Assembly: GCF_016086655.4 (NCBI RefSeq)
Contig: NC_052139.2
Coordinates: 2,728,001-2,792,000, forward strand
Source: Lepeophtheirus salmonis
Taxonomy: Eukaryota; Arthropoda; Copepoda; Siphonostomatoida; Caligidae
Length of the DNA stretch: 64,000 nucleotides
Reading direction: 5' to 3'
Position numbers and translations under genes: made by a program. The notes under the pieces are model-generated. The model saw only the letters and a program-made list of their open reading frames with translations. It made no database searches and was not told where the DNA came from. Positions 37,100 through 50,500 of the stretch are shown piece by piece (position 1 is the stretch's first letter; the number at the start of each line of letters is the position of its first letter).

Positions 37100-38126
37100 T
37101 AACAAGATATATAACTATCTATTATTGTTGAGATCGGGTCCAAGACGACCAAAATTGTATTTTGGTTCGGTTCTTAGTGATTTTTATAAACATATTTGTA
37201 CCGATATTTCCCTCCAGACAAAATACCGAAATTTAATTGTTTTCAAATCGTGGACCGATTCTGCCTGACTTATGAGTTGTACAAATGTGATTTATTCATC
37301 ACATTTACCTTCATATGACCCTATTGTAGGTCGATGTTTACCATTTTGTGAACAAAACTGACGTCATTGACTCATCAATAGCAGTGATTTTCAAATGGGA
37401 CTACGTGTACTCCCTGGGGTACTTGAGATTTTGAGAAATAAATATGTTTAAAATTAGCATCAATTCAAAAATATTCTGACCACAGATCTAGGATCTGACA
37501 CTCCCCCGCTGCTTCTATTGTGATTTTTTATTGCCATTTATTGACTGATATTTCGGTCCAGACAGTAGAGCGGTTTTTTTTGGGGGTTTTTTTAAACCGA
37601 TATTTTCTGCCTCAATCTAGGAACTGATTTTTCTATAGTATGCTGTCAGTCCATATTTATTTAGTCCAGTTTAGTCTTAGGACGGGTCCTTCGGACTGTC
37701 AGTACTAGAACTGACTTTTTTTTTAAATAAATAAAGTTGAGTGACGTCATAAAGGACAGAACTTTATAAGCTTTGGAACGCAGATATACAGGACTGAAGT
37801 CTTCAGTTCTACATAAGAATTGAAACAACTCTAATGGTTCTACCTCATCCTGATTTATTAGCAGTGAAATTATGTTCTATGCAACACGTTTAACTTCATG
37901 TGACGTTATTGTAAGTCAATGGTACCATCTGTTAACACACTTGACGCCATCAACTATTATAAATGAAACCAATGTAAATTGATTTTTTTGTACTGACGGA
38001 TCCATAATGAACTTTTTTTTTAGACGAGTATAAATAAAAAAACTTCTTTAAAGGGTAAAATTATTTTGATCCACTAAAAATCCCAATGGTTTCATACGGA
38101 TCTAGGGTTTCCAGACTAAGACCAAA
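37100..38126. mobile_element. family B element with nested family C insertion
   Basis: The right end is CCAGACTAAGACCAAACACTA at 38106-38126 (inverted TAGTGTTTGGTCTTAG). The likely left end is near TTGTTGAGATCGGGTCC at 37120-37136. A family C copy (GTCAGTCCATATTTATTTAG to CAGTTCTACATAAGAATTG, 37647-37818) interrupts it. A 70-codon frame at 37056-37268 is not recognised. Confidence 0.5.
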
Positions 38127-38407
38127 CACTAATATCTACCTATTTACGTACATAGTATGTGCATAAAGGAATGTCCCATCTAAAAAAATTGTCAAATTTA
38201 TGATTGAATCCCCTCAATAAATTTGGGAAGAGAGGGAAAAAAATATAGACATTTTTTTGTTTTTTTATTAGTTACAAAGATCCAGGGGTGAATTCCCCAA
38301 AAAAGAGCCTTTCAATTGAAATATCAAATACATATATGTATATTTTCCATATCATTATTGGCCACTGATTTCAATCTATCTAAATATCCCTATGTTTTTT
38401 TTTTCAG

Positions 38408-38593
38408 GCTGTATCACGACACTACTGTGTAGAGCTTATTGGCTATCATCAACGGGAATTCAAAGCTGCAGGAGGAGATGAAAAGTGGTTAAGTCAAGGA
38501 CTGAGTGCAGTATCTGAGAAAATGATGAAGTTGAACAATGTGAATATCATTCTGGCTCATCGACCCTGGAGACTCAGTCAACATCACATAAAA
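38408..38593 (+). CDS. Sesn: sestrin exon (first visible): AhpD-like segment with redox Cys
   Basis: Sixty-two complete codons, phase 0 at both ends, between a TTTTTTTTCAG acceptor and a GTAAGT donor. The translation begins AVSRHYCVELIGYH, aligning with MAAARHQC in vertebrate sestrins, so its Cys corresponds to Cys125 and the following His to His132 of SESN2. The relay Tyr127 is Glu here. GGDEKWL and LAHRPW are further sestrin signatures. The exon must follow an upstream exon ending near the Met118 codon, which I did not find. Confidence 0.92.
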
Positions 38594-41500
38594 GTAAGTC
38601 CTTTTTAGTGTTCATAAACAAAGACATTAAAAACACAAAAAAGAAAAGAAAAATATATTGTGCGACTATTATTAGTATTAGGGGGCTCTAATCTTGTTAT
38701 AAAAAGATTTAATATTATAGCACATAAACGAAACGTTAAAATGTATTCTAAGCCATACGGATAAATTAAGCATACATCTGTATTTATTATTTATAAATGC
38801 TTTGTTTCTCTTTAAATCCATATTTCACACACATATCAGGTTCATAAGTTAAGTCATAATTTAACCTTGTAGATATGGCTACAAATCCTAAGCATTTTTT
38901 ACCCTGCAAGTTTTGTTGTTGTCGGTAATCTGAACAGTTTGTGTTCTAAATCTGTTGTCGTTCTTCATTAATGATTGAGGAGAGGAATGTTATGGATGAG
39001 AGCAGCTTAGTTGTCATAACATTTATTTATTTCATCTACAATCAGCTGGGGGAAATGAGAAGGTAGAGAAGGAATTAACCAAGGACATACGCAAGAATTA
39101 CTCGAATGTCGATCCTTAATTAGAGTTTGAGTTCAACAAGGACTTATAAGAATAAATAACTCTACTATAAATCCGCAAGGTTATTCAATCTTTTATGAGC
39201 AGACAGGTCTTAAATAAAATAGAATGTTGTAGGAAAGGAAGTTAAATAATAATAACAACAGCTGATGAATGGAAAATCCCTTCTTCAGTTTAACAATTCC
39301 AAAAAAGCAGGTCAGCTAAATAATAAGAGACGATTTACATCAATGGCGATACATATGTTGTATATGTCTTTCTTGGTTGTAAAAATAAAAGAAACAAAAA
39401 ATAACCTAGACAGCCTAGTAGTCAATACGTTTCACAACAGCAGTCGTAAAAGGAAGGAAATCAATACCAAACCCCCCTGGTACAGACAGATATAGGCGAT
39501 GACGCTCCTCAATTCTACTCTGAGTCGAAAAGGGACTTTAACATATAACTACCCAGCAATTTTACTCATTTCTGGAGGAACTCACTCCCTAGTTATTAAT
39601 TTATATTTAGATGTTAATTCTTCAAGAATTAAATAGTTATGGCAACAGTCTTGAAAAATTACCAAATCCTCTTCATGTTACGAACTAGAGAAACCGTTTT
39701 TGCTTTCTCTGACATTTTTGTATACACATTTACGTAATTTTTTTTATTATATATATCCACAAATTTCTAAGCTAGCGCCAACCCCGAACAAAAATCCTTC
39801 GGACATTTGTGCAAGTGATGTTAAATACATTTTTTAATTGACAAATTATCAAACTATCAATACCTATTTTAGTATTGGAGCCGGTGCAAAAATAATAAAT
39901 ATCTTTACAATAGTAATATACAGCAAACAAACACTTTCATAGATGTAAAATGAACTTCATATCTTGTCTCATTTCAATATAACCATAAATCATGAATGTT
40001 TTGTCATTCAATGTCTAAAAGTTTTGACAATTTCCGCAGGACAATTGATCTTGTTCACTTCTGAGTCTACATATATTAACATCTATTTAAATATATTTGT
40101 ACACATATATAAGAAAAATAACAAGTTTTTCATGTTTGTAATTCAAAATTGATACTGTATGTAGTTTATACATAACTTCATAGTTGAACATTTTGTTTAA
40201 CTCTATAATGCCCACTAGTTTAATGCAGAACAAGGGTTTTGAAATCAGAATCCTTACTCACTCATGTGTGTTTAAAAATTAAATTGTGTTTACAAAAAAA
40301 AACAAAATAAAAAAAACGGTCAAAATCCAAGATAAAAAAAAACATTCAGATTCTTAATTTTTTAGTCTGAAATAGCGAATGTGTATTATTCAATGTAATT
40401 GATTGACTGTTTTTGTTGATGTTTTTTAAAGCCAAATGAAAGATTTTGTCCATATTTTGCCTCAAACTTAAAATAAACACGTGTCTTTAGCACTTTTTTG
40501 ATGTTGTAATACGTTTGCAACATTGGAAGGTCATAAGCATAAAAAATATCTAGAGCGCCGAAGATTTATTAATTATCGACTCGATATAAAGTTAAGGGTT
40601 ATCGGGTAAATTTGTACTATAATAATCAATTTTTTTTTCTTTTGTTTCTCTTTCTATATTTTGCAGGGGCAAACAAAAGTTGCCGTGATCTTACGCAACA
40701 CTAGCGTCCTTAAGCAATCTATACTTTTTATTGTCATATAGTAATGTAAATCGTGTGTATATTTTGTAATTGGTAATTTCTTTTGGATTTTATTTTCCTT
40801 AGGTGTTCTCCTTATTATTTAACTCCTGAGTAGTGAACTTCCTTTCTTAATACATTAAAGTATATTCAAAATCTAATTGAGGGTTTGCTGTGGAGTTACA
40901 ATTGTAAGTCCGTGTTGGACTCAGAGTATAATTGAGAATTAACAAAGGAGTAAATCTTGCCAAATTTGTTGCTTATTTCCGTGTCCCTAGTCCCAGCTGA
41001 TTGTAGCTGATCAAATGAAATGTCATGACAGCTAAGCTTCTCTCCTGCAAAACATTTTTCAAATTTTTAAGCTTACCATGTTGATTTTCGGTTCCTTTTT
41101 TTAACATTCCTAAATTAAATATGATTTTATTCACTACTCATATGTAAGAAATTTGTATGATCCATTGATGTGTTATACAATATTTGCTATTCCCTCTAGT
41201 CTCAAACTGCTCAAATAGTAGACTCCAAGACTGCAGTATCTAATGTAATACGTATGGCGTTATAGGGTTAACAAAATCAGATAAAGGGATGTATCAATCG
41301 AAGGAATGGTTTATATTATCATGAGTTAAGCATGGATGATAACTTTCACCCCCCCCCTGTATTCAAAATGTTCATTCATCTACTCTCTGAGTAAATAATC
41401 ACGGAAAATGAGTATTATATGATATACATAATCTTTAATAAACATAATATGATAATGATTTCGATCAATAATTATTTTTCTTGGTTGAGCGATCTCAGAT

Positions 41501-44500
41501 ATATTATGATCGTTGTCGTACATACACACATATGTATATTAGGCTGCCTCTTTTTTTTTTTTTTTTTTTTGTACCACATTAAACCATATTTTTATTTTCA
41601 TTCTCTCCATCTGTTCTAATAGTGCAAATATCCATGTGTCCATATTCGTGGACTAATTTGTCAATATAGAACAAAAAATTTGATGTACAAGGGTCATAAT
41701 TGATTATTAATTAAAGTCAAAAAATATGGTGTAAATTGTTTAAGTTTGTCCGTACGTTATATTTTCTTTTTCTAGCTCGAAATTGGAGACAGCGACAGCA
41801 ACTAGTTGAAATTCAATGATCGCTACATTTTGATGATAAGGTTATAACTTTGCTAAGTAGTGAAGCAACTCGCAAAAGGAAGAGAGAGTTCAGGGGCATC
41901 CACAAGTAAGGGGGGAAGGGGGTTCTGGTTTGCTGAATTTTTTGAAAAAAAAAAAAAGAAAATTAAATTATTTTGAAAAAGATTGAAGATATTAAATTTT
42001 TTGGAAAAAAATTCCAAAATTCATAGCTTTTCTCAAAACTTGAGATTTTTTGGAAAAAATAATAAAAAAAAACTGCTGCTAACAAAAAAATCAAACTTTG
42101 AAATGGAAATTTATAATGTAAAATTCAAAAATTTAATTATCCAGTGAAAGATAAAAGTTCTTTAATTTTGGTGGGCTAAAGCCCCTCCAGCCCACGCCCG
42201 ACGGATGACCCTAAGGATGTGGACTCAGTGGAACACAATTGCTCGAATAATTTTCCACGTTGGTTTTTTGACAATCATTGGAGTACTATACTTATATGTA
42301 TTTATGTATATGTATAGTAATTTTTTTTTTGAGGAGTTAATGAAATTGATTACAAAGAAGTTCATCTTGATTCTGTAAGGAAACTGTAATGGTTCATTGT
42401 AGATTAAAAAAAATTATGTGTGCTTTAGTTAATGAGAAATTATCTCCTCTGGCCTCATCCTTCTGTCCACAAATCGACTCCAAGTCCCCCTCCTTTGGTG
42501 TACTTCATAAGAGACAAACTCAAAACCTCCTCCTCGTAAAGAACCCTTGTATTGACTTTCATCCTTTTTTCCAAAGTGCTAATTGTCCAAATATTTCGAG
42601 ATAGTTGAGATCTAGCTCTTCTCAATCCAAAAGTATATTGTTTGCATTGCGAACTAATATCCACATTATCAAATTGTAGCGATTATTGAATTAGGACTAT
42701 CTGCTGTTAATGTCTCCAATTTCGAAATAGAAAGAAAAAATAAGTCGTGCTGGTAAACTTATAAATGTACCGAAAATATTATCCAATCCGAAGTTTTATT
42801 ATTGAGGGAACAAATTCTGAAATGGTTAGACTAGTCAAAGTACAACATTGATTTTTAAGGGCCACCCTAATGTATGTATATATATATATATTGAATGCTA
42901 TGTATATGCCTATTAAATTGTAAATTACATATATGATCTTCATTTCTCCTTCCGTCCTTACTTATTTTGTATATCTATATTTTACATTTGTTACATAAGG
43001 AGTTAACAAGCGGAAACAAGGGCGATAATTGGTCCATTTCTGAGGTCGTTGAAGCTGTGACCTTATTGTGCCACTTTCACGCCCTTTCTTCATTTTTAAT
43101 GGGATGCGTTACGATGGAAGAGGCCATTAGGGAAGAAACACAGGATGAAGAAACTCTACGTCATTCAGAAGGAACCTCAACAAAGCCAATAGGTAATTAT
43201 TTCCAATTAAGAGAATATTTCTTCGAATAATATGTATCCCAGAGATTATTTACACATCTCGTCATCATTTCTAGATACCTTGTAGGGGGAATACATAGAC
43301 AAACCTTATAAGAAAGAAAACGTGAGCTACGACTATATTATTACAGTGTTATCGTCAAGGAGTATTTTTACATGACAATTACGAGACAAAGACAAATTGA
43401 AAGCATGTTTTATCAGACTAAAATAAGAACTTTATTTTCATGGCAAAATAATGACGAGACTGAATGTAACAAAACAATACGAAATGAAAAAATATCCAAA
43501 ACAATTAACTTTTTTTAAGATGTATTTTAGAAAATGGGAACTTTAATAACTGTATCAACCTCTCAGATGACGTTCCTTTCGGGGTCCCCTTTTGCAATCT
43601 ATGACGGCTCTAAATATGTTTATTAATGTACAAATATGTTTTAGAGCAGTCATTTGTGAACCATTCGATAATTTAGAAAATGTTTGTGGAATTGTTGGAA
43701 ATGTTAGAAAATATCTACAATACCATTAATTAAATATAAAAGTCGATTAATATTTGTATATAAATACCATAACAGAAAAGTGTTATATAAAAGGTTATGG
43801 AGAGACAAAAACATATGACGTAATAGGAAGAATGGAGATGCTTATTTACAAAAGAGCGTTTTTACTTGAGTATTGAAGAGGTTGGCCATCTTGGGAACTA
43901 GCCAATCAAGCCTTTATAATAACGATAGCCTTTATTTAAATTCAGACTTTGGAAAATGTTCAACTATTGCGGTGTATTTGGATGTTCAAATTGGACAGGT
44001 GGCATCTTATTTACATAATGTGGTCCATAAATTCACTGTTACTTTTGCAAGAATTGGATATTTATATTAATTTATTTCAATTTTTTAGTTTGGAATTGAT
44101 TCAAAGGAAAGTTAATTGTAAAAATCTAGGCATTTCAAAGATATATTCAGTATCTATTAAATATATTTCATTCAAATAGTACATGTGTAAGATTGCAATA
44201 ACAAAAGCATATTTTATTCAATTTAAGTACCAACTATGAGCAATTTGTGATGTCAGTGTAAATGTTCTATGCATATATTAGTAAATAATTGAATTCAATG
44301 CAGGGATGCGTAAATCATGCGCTTATTTGTGACGTCAGGGGGGAGGAAAAGAAAGGCTAATAATCAGTTGCTTAATAAGAATAACATATCATAAAATGTG
44401 TACTTAAAAAATAGACATGCTCTTTGTTTCTAACATCCCGTTACATACATTATACAACTATTAAGTTCTCTCATTAATTTTCCATCTTTGTAATCTTTTA

Positions 44501-47500
44501 CATTAACTAGTTCCTGGATTAGTGGAGCGTATGAAGGATTTGAATGATAAGAGAGAGGAATTGGAGCTATCTGAAATTATTCGTCGCTATAAAGCAATTG
44601 AGATACAAGAAAAAGAAGAGGAGGTACGTGACTCGGACTTTTACGCCGTTCTGGCTGAGCAGAAATACTCCAATACTATTGCAGCCTTAAAAAAGGAAAT
44701 CCTTTTGGATGTGGATGCCACGAAATACACAACGCATCATGACTATAGATTCATGGATTTTGTACAGAGAAGTGATGAAGAGGAGCATCCCATATTTTTG
44801 CTCAGAGTGAGTATAGTTTTTTTTTTTTTTGTTACACTACTAATGGCGAAATTACGACACCATGATCCGTATTTGAACAAGGAAGTATAATGCGTATAAA
44901 TGTAAAAAAAAAAAAAAAAGACCTTGTAGTTTATCCAAAACAAGTAACTCAAAATCAACATGGTCATGTGTCCAATATAAACCTATTTAAAAAAAAAATC
45001 CAAATTACTTTTTCGCGAATCTAATATAAGCTGCAATCATCTAGCAGAGAAAGGAAAAGCACACAAATATATGCGGGAAGATACCACGATGTCGATCATC
45101 AATTCAACTCTTAATTAGTCCAACAAGGGCTTTACCTTAGAACTCGTGCTGTGTCAGTCCATATTTAAGATTGAAGACTATGGGTCCGTTCCGATCCAGC
45201 ATATCAGTTCCAAAACTTATTATTTTTGGTCCTTGATGACGTGACTCAACTTCATTTCTTCTTTTTTTTAAATCATTTCTAGTACTGAGGGTACGAAGGA
45301 TCGACAATTTAAGGACCATTACCCATAGCAAGTTATTATAGGACTGGTCCTAAGACTAACATAACATTACTTATAACTACCCAACCAATCCTCAGTATTA
45401 CTCTTTATTTTCCATGAACTCACCCCCTCAGTAATTAAGTAATCGTGATAACAGCTTTATACAATAAAAATAAAAACATTTTTCAGACTCCAACTACAAA
45501 AAGTATAACACAAGTCCAAGGTCATATTTTATACAACTATATACAGCGGTGAATTTAGAAAAAAAAATGAAAAATTAATTTTTGTCTGTCAATAAAAATA
45601 ACAAAAAAATTTGATAAATAATTTCAATCATCCATAGTTGTTCAGAAAAAACTGCAATTTTTTGGTAAAAAATTTCTAAAATTAAATTTAAAATATAAAA
45701 TTTTCCGGAAAAAAATATCAAATATTAAATTTTTCGGATAAATATTTTAAAAATTCATAGCTATTCTCAAAAGCTTTTCAATATTAAATTTTCATATCAA
45801 TTTTGAATTAACAATGTAAATTATGGGAATCATCTGGTGTGGTGTCATTTTATTTGGGATAAAAGATTTCAGATAGGCAAGGAATCTACTCAATCCAACA
45901 GGACAACGTATAGGGTTGGCAAATGAAGAATTATTTTCTTTTCTTTGTTAAAGGTGTTGTTACTTAGCTACTTTTCCATAAATTACGAAACGCTGAATGA
46001 CTTTGAATGAACATTTCAATAGCTGATTGGTTTTTTTTTATAGATAAGAAACGCAACATTATTTATAAATTATTTGAGGACTTAATAATGTACATTATGC
46101 TTCTTGTTATTTTCTTTGAGTAATTTTTTTTTGGGAAGGGGGGTGAATAGAAGAAAACAACAAAACATGTTTAGTAATGTAACGCAAGAATCTAAGGGGG
46201 ATTCTCGGTAGGAGTTCAGAAGACATCGTCCGTTGTCTATTTATTTATTACAATTTTCAAGTCATCTAACCTATCAACATAACTTAACTTAGAAAAATAA
46301 ATATATGTCTCACTGAGGAAGTTAATTAAAATTATATTAAGGTACTCACATTAGAACAGGCTCTTAGGTCGTGTACCTTTGTATACAATCACAAAAGGTC
46401 CAATAGTATGCCTTTTATAAATCTTTGTTTATAACATGTGTAGTTTGTTACTGATAATGTACCGGGTGGAACGAAAAAATATTTACACTTTCAATAGAAA
46501 TTCAGCAATATGTATTTCAGCAACGAGTTGTACTAGGTACGTCAATAAAATAAAAATACCTAATATAATGTCTTGGCTATACTAATCATCCATGTAGCCC
46601 ACTTGGCAGCAACGATTGCTTCCAGGTGGTCACGGATGGTCTTGCGCCCATTGTTGATGTAGTCCTCAGACTTGGCATCCCAGTGCTGGTTGACAGTGCC
46701 CTTGGGGTTGGTGATATTTAGGTGACGGACGATGCAGGCTTTGGACTCAACATGCACCCAAAAAATGAAGTCCAATTGGTTGGCATCTGGTGAGTAGGGG
46801 GGGGCACATTTTCTTTGGACAGAAAGGCAAGTTGTCCTCCAACCAATTTTGGAACTTTGAACCGGGTTCATGTTAGAGATCCTCAACTGCTTTGTAATCT
46901 CCGTTGGTCGTCCAAATTTTTTTTTTGTTACACCCGGTATACGTAAGTCATAAGATACTCTCAAGAAAGGGACTATAAGTGGATTGAAATAATAAGGAAA
47001 TAAAATAACAATTACCGAGTGGTCCATTAAAATCCGAATACTTTTTTAAAAATTTAAGAAGATATAATTTATTAATTAACAATAGAATTTCAACAAACTT
47101 AATTCCTTAAAAAGATGTGTGCCTGAGCACTCTTAATCATTAATGTAGCCATCCTTAGCGTCAATGAGGGCTTCCAGGGGGCGGCGAAATGCCTGGCACC
47201 TACTACTAATGTACTCCTCTGTCCTGGCGTCCCAGTGCTAGCTGACAGTGGCTTTGAGGGCCTCATCGTTTAGGTGAAGGACACTAAAGGATTCCTCCCG
47301 AGATGCACCAAAAAGGTGTAGCCAAGGGGTTTGGCATCAGGGCTGTAGGGGTGTCAAAAGAGTTAAAACAGATTTGAAAAGACTAATTCCAAATAGTCTT
47401 GTAATATAGGAGATGGGTTTATTTTATTGCTGGTGTCAAAAGTGGCCTCTCAACCCTTACAAGGCTCTTTTCACCCTCTTTTTTAATAGCTCTCGGGACG

Positions 47501-50500
47501 GTCTGGTGTAAAACCGCAAGATTTTTTTGATACGCCCTCATGGACTTGAGGTGTTTAGCCTAGGCTTTCTTGACAGAACCTGTCGTTCGTTCTCTGAAAT
47601 GTTGCGTACTTGCTACAGACTAGACAGTGGTCCTGCAGAAGCCCAAAGGCTTGGAGCGCGCAAATGAAAATTCGTCCATCACGTTCAAGTGTCATTTTCT
47701 CGACTTGAACGTAAGCTATAGAACTTAAGCTTGTTTTGTTTTATTACTAACTTTTTATACTTTGATAAATGGAAATATGAATTAATTTTAATCACTGAAC
47801 CATTATTGATGATTGAATTAGTTGTTATTCAGATTTCAATGGACCACCCGGTATGTACACTCAAAATAAAACCTTGATTCAAAAATAATAACAGATGGTA
47901 ATTTAGTATAGCGCATGTAGAATAAAACCCATTATGTTTCTTTACAAAAATCACCTCCCTCATAATAAAGCTAGTCAAATCATAAATATAGCAGACCTAC
48001 CTATCAGAGTTAATGTTCTTCATAAGTTTGTAGGAAGTCTCTTTCCTTAGAATCTCTTTTGGTAAGACTACATACACTGAGCAGAGTTGGGAAATTAACA
48101 GCATTAATTAGGATTTGACTTCATACTAATTTAGTGTTGGGTTTGCAGTTTAGATATCCTAGACCCGTACGAAGCCTTTAAAGAAGTTCCATCTGAATCG
48201 GTCAAATAGAAACATTTGGTAAGGATTGGTCCCATAGAAAAATCGGTATTAGATTAAATTTGATCTACAGTGATTTTATTATTGAATTGTTGATGACTTC
48301 ATGTTGTTTTTTTGACTGTGTTAGTATGGGGATACGTCAATATACAACATTGAACAAATGTACATAATAACTGCAACTTCTAAGGCCTTAAATTTAAAAT
48401 AGAAGCATCATGAAAAGCTCAAAATCTTACTTAAAGTAACCCCATACCGACACATAATAATTTGCTCATATAAAAGTGAATAATGGGGTTTTAAAAACTA
48501 TATGATCCTTTCTGATAGAGTAAAATAGATTGAATTTTTTTTTTTTTTTTTCCCATTTCTTCATTTTTATATCAACCTGATTTTATGTTGACACTTATAA
48601 ACGATAGTGAAATAATTTTTTTCTATAAAAAAGGTAATTTAATTTCTTAGCTAAACAAATCTGAGTGCATTGAAAAGAAGAAGAATGAATGGCTCTATCA
48701 AGGGTCAAAAATTAGATAATAAAGGTAAAAAGGTCAATAGTTAAGATTTAATGGAATTTTACAAATTCAATTAGACTTATTGTTTCAATTAGTTTGAAAT
48801 TCTTTATTCAAAATTATACATTGCATTTTTTGATTGCACCTGTTGCAATCTACAACTTGAACACAATTTGTATACAAATATTAGTACTGAGAATCGGCCC
48901 AAGTCTGAAATTATTTAGTTATGTCTTAAATTATTTTATCCATGCCGATTTGATTCGTATTCCAATCTTAATCTATAGACTGATTTATTACCAAGAAATG
49001 TTTATTATTGACACATCTCTATTATACAAATTTTGAGAGGGGGTTAAGAGTTATTTTTTTACAATGTTTCTATAAGCAATGTTGTAAACATAAAACATAA
49101 TTAGGTGTTGATAGTTAAGAAAAACATTGTCCTAGTCGCTACCATGATCACACAGTACGAGGATTGAGATACCATTTCTCCTTCCCACAGGATTGTTCCA
49201 GAAAGGCATCGGGGAGCAGACTACTAGACTCTCCACAGGAAAGGATTATATTTTTGTTTGTTTTGGAAGGTTTTTTGAAAAAAAAAAATCAAAAAAATTA
49301 TTATTTTTCGATAAAAATAAATCTATAGCTATTCACAAAAAAATTTCAAAAATAAAATTTCAAATATTAAATTTTTTGAAAAAAAATCGAAAATCCATTT
49401 ACTGACAATTGTTGTTTTTTTTTTGAAGAAATTGATATTTAGGAAAATAAAATTTCAAATATTAAATTTTTTGAAAAACAATTTCAAAACTCCAAATCTA
49501 CTCATAAAAGTTTTGAAGTATAATATTTTCTGGAAAAAAATCAAAAAATCAATAGCTATTTACAAAAGTTATAATTATTATGTTCCTAAATGTCACTTGA
49601 TAAAAGTCAATCTTTTACTCATCATCTTCAAGGGGGGAAGCTTATTTAAGATCAAGGCTTAATATACATAATATGTAAATAAATTTTTTTATTCTTGAGT
49701 AGATGATGGTTTTTTAATCAACCCAAACTCCATGTTTTTTGTTTTTGCTTTTTTACTTTTTGTTCAATATATTTTTATTCATATTTTGCAAAGAGCGGAG
49801 TAATTAGGAATTTTTGTTCCCTCTATCTAAGTATCTTCATTTTATTTTTGTGATAATTAGTTACTACAAATAATGATACTTTTTGGAGGGAAGTTATGAA
49901 TTAATATGCATTGAATATGTGGGAGGGGGATGATTATTTTATTACGAGATGCGATGTACAATGTGTTCCTACGAATCATGGACGAATTTTCCCAATATCA
50001 AATTTATCAAGATTAACAAAAAACTTATATAGACTTTATATAAACAATTCAATCTCAAAGTGACCACACTTGGCCTACCCCATGATCTCGATATCATGCC
50101 TTGCTGGTTTCTCCATGTATTCCTCCGACATATCAGCCCACTCCCTCTACAAGGCAATTTTTAGGGCATCCGAATACACATGAGAGGTTGCAAATACACC
50201 GAGTATTATGGCGGAGGCTGAGTGTTTGCTGATATTGATAGGAGGCACTTCTTCAGCTTTTTAAGGTTGGTAGTGAAACCCTTAGGGCAAGAGAAGATGC
50301 GTGAAATATCCTTATAACTCATTCTCGAGTCAAGAAGCACAGATACACAATTTCTTGTTACCTTTATCTCGCTTTTATTTGGTCTGATGAACAAATTTTT
50401 TTCACAATAATTGTTTGTTTTTATTGATACTATGGGAAAAAATCGGTAAACTATTTGATAAGTAAACAAAACCCTTCCAAAGTTTCATTTACGATTTGCT

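Larger units (their letters stand above)
38594..42999 (+). other. sestrin intron carrying family A, D and G repeats
   Basis: The 4.4-kb intron has a GTAAGT donor. It holds family A pieces at 38.94-39.33 kb (inverted) and 40.74-41.14 kb, and a family D element at 41.74-42.77 kb with a nested G copy. Between 39.5 and 40.7 kb nothing is recognised. Confidence 0.75.

Noticed and set aside
42389..42664. Overlapping 70-codon frames as a gene of family D
   Set aside because: Frames on both strands are open, neither has a recognisable motif, and no second copy was available to test conservation.
44522..44890. A stand-alone 122-codon gene starting at 44522
   Set aside because: It opens at a GTG and runs through a GTGAGT donor into a poly-T stretch. 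The true coding part is the sestrin exon ending at 44806.
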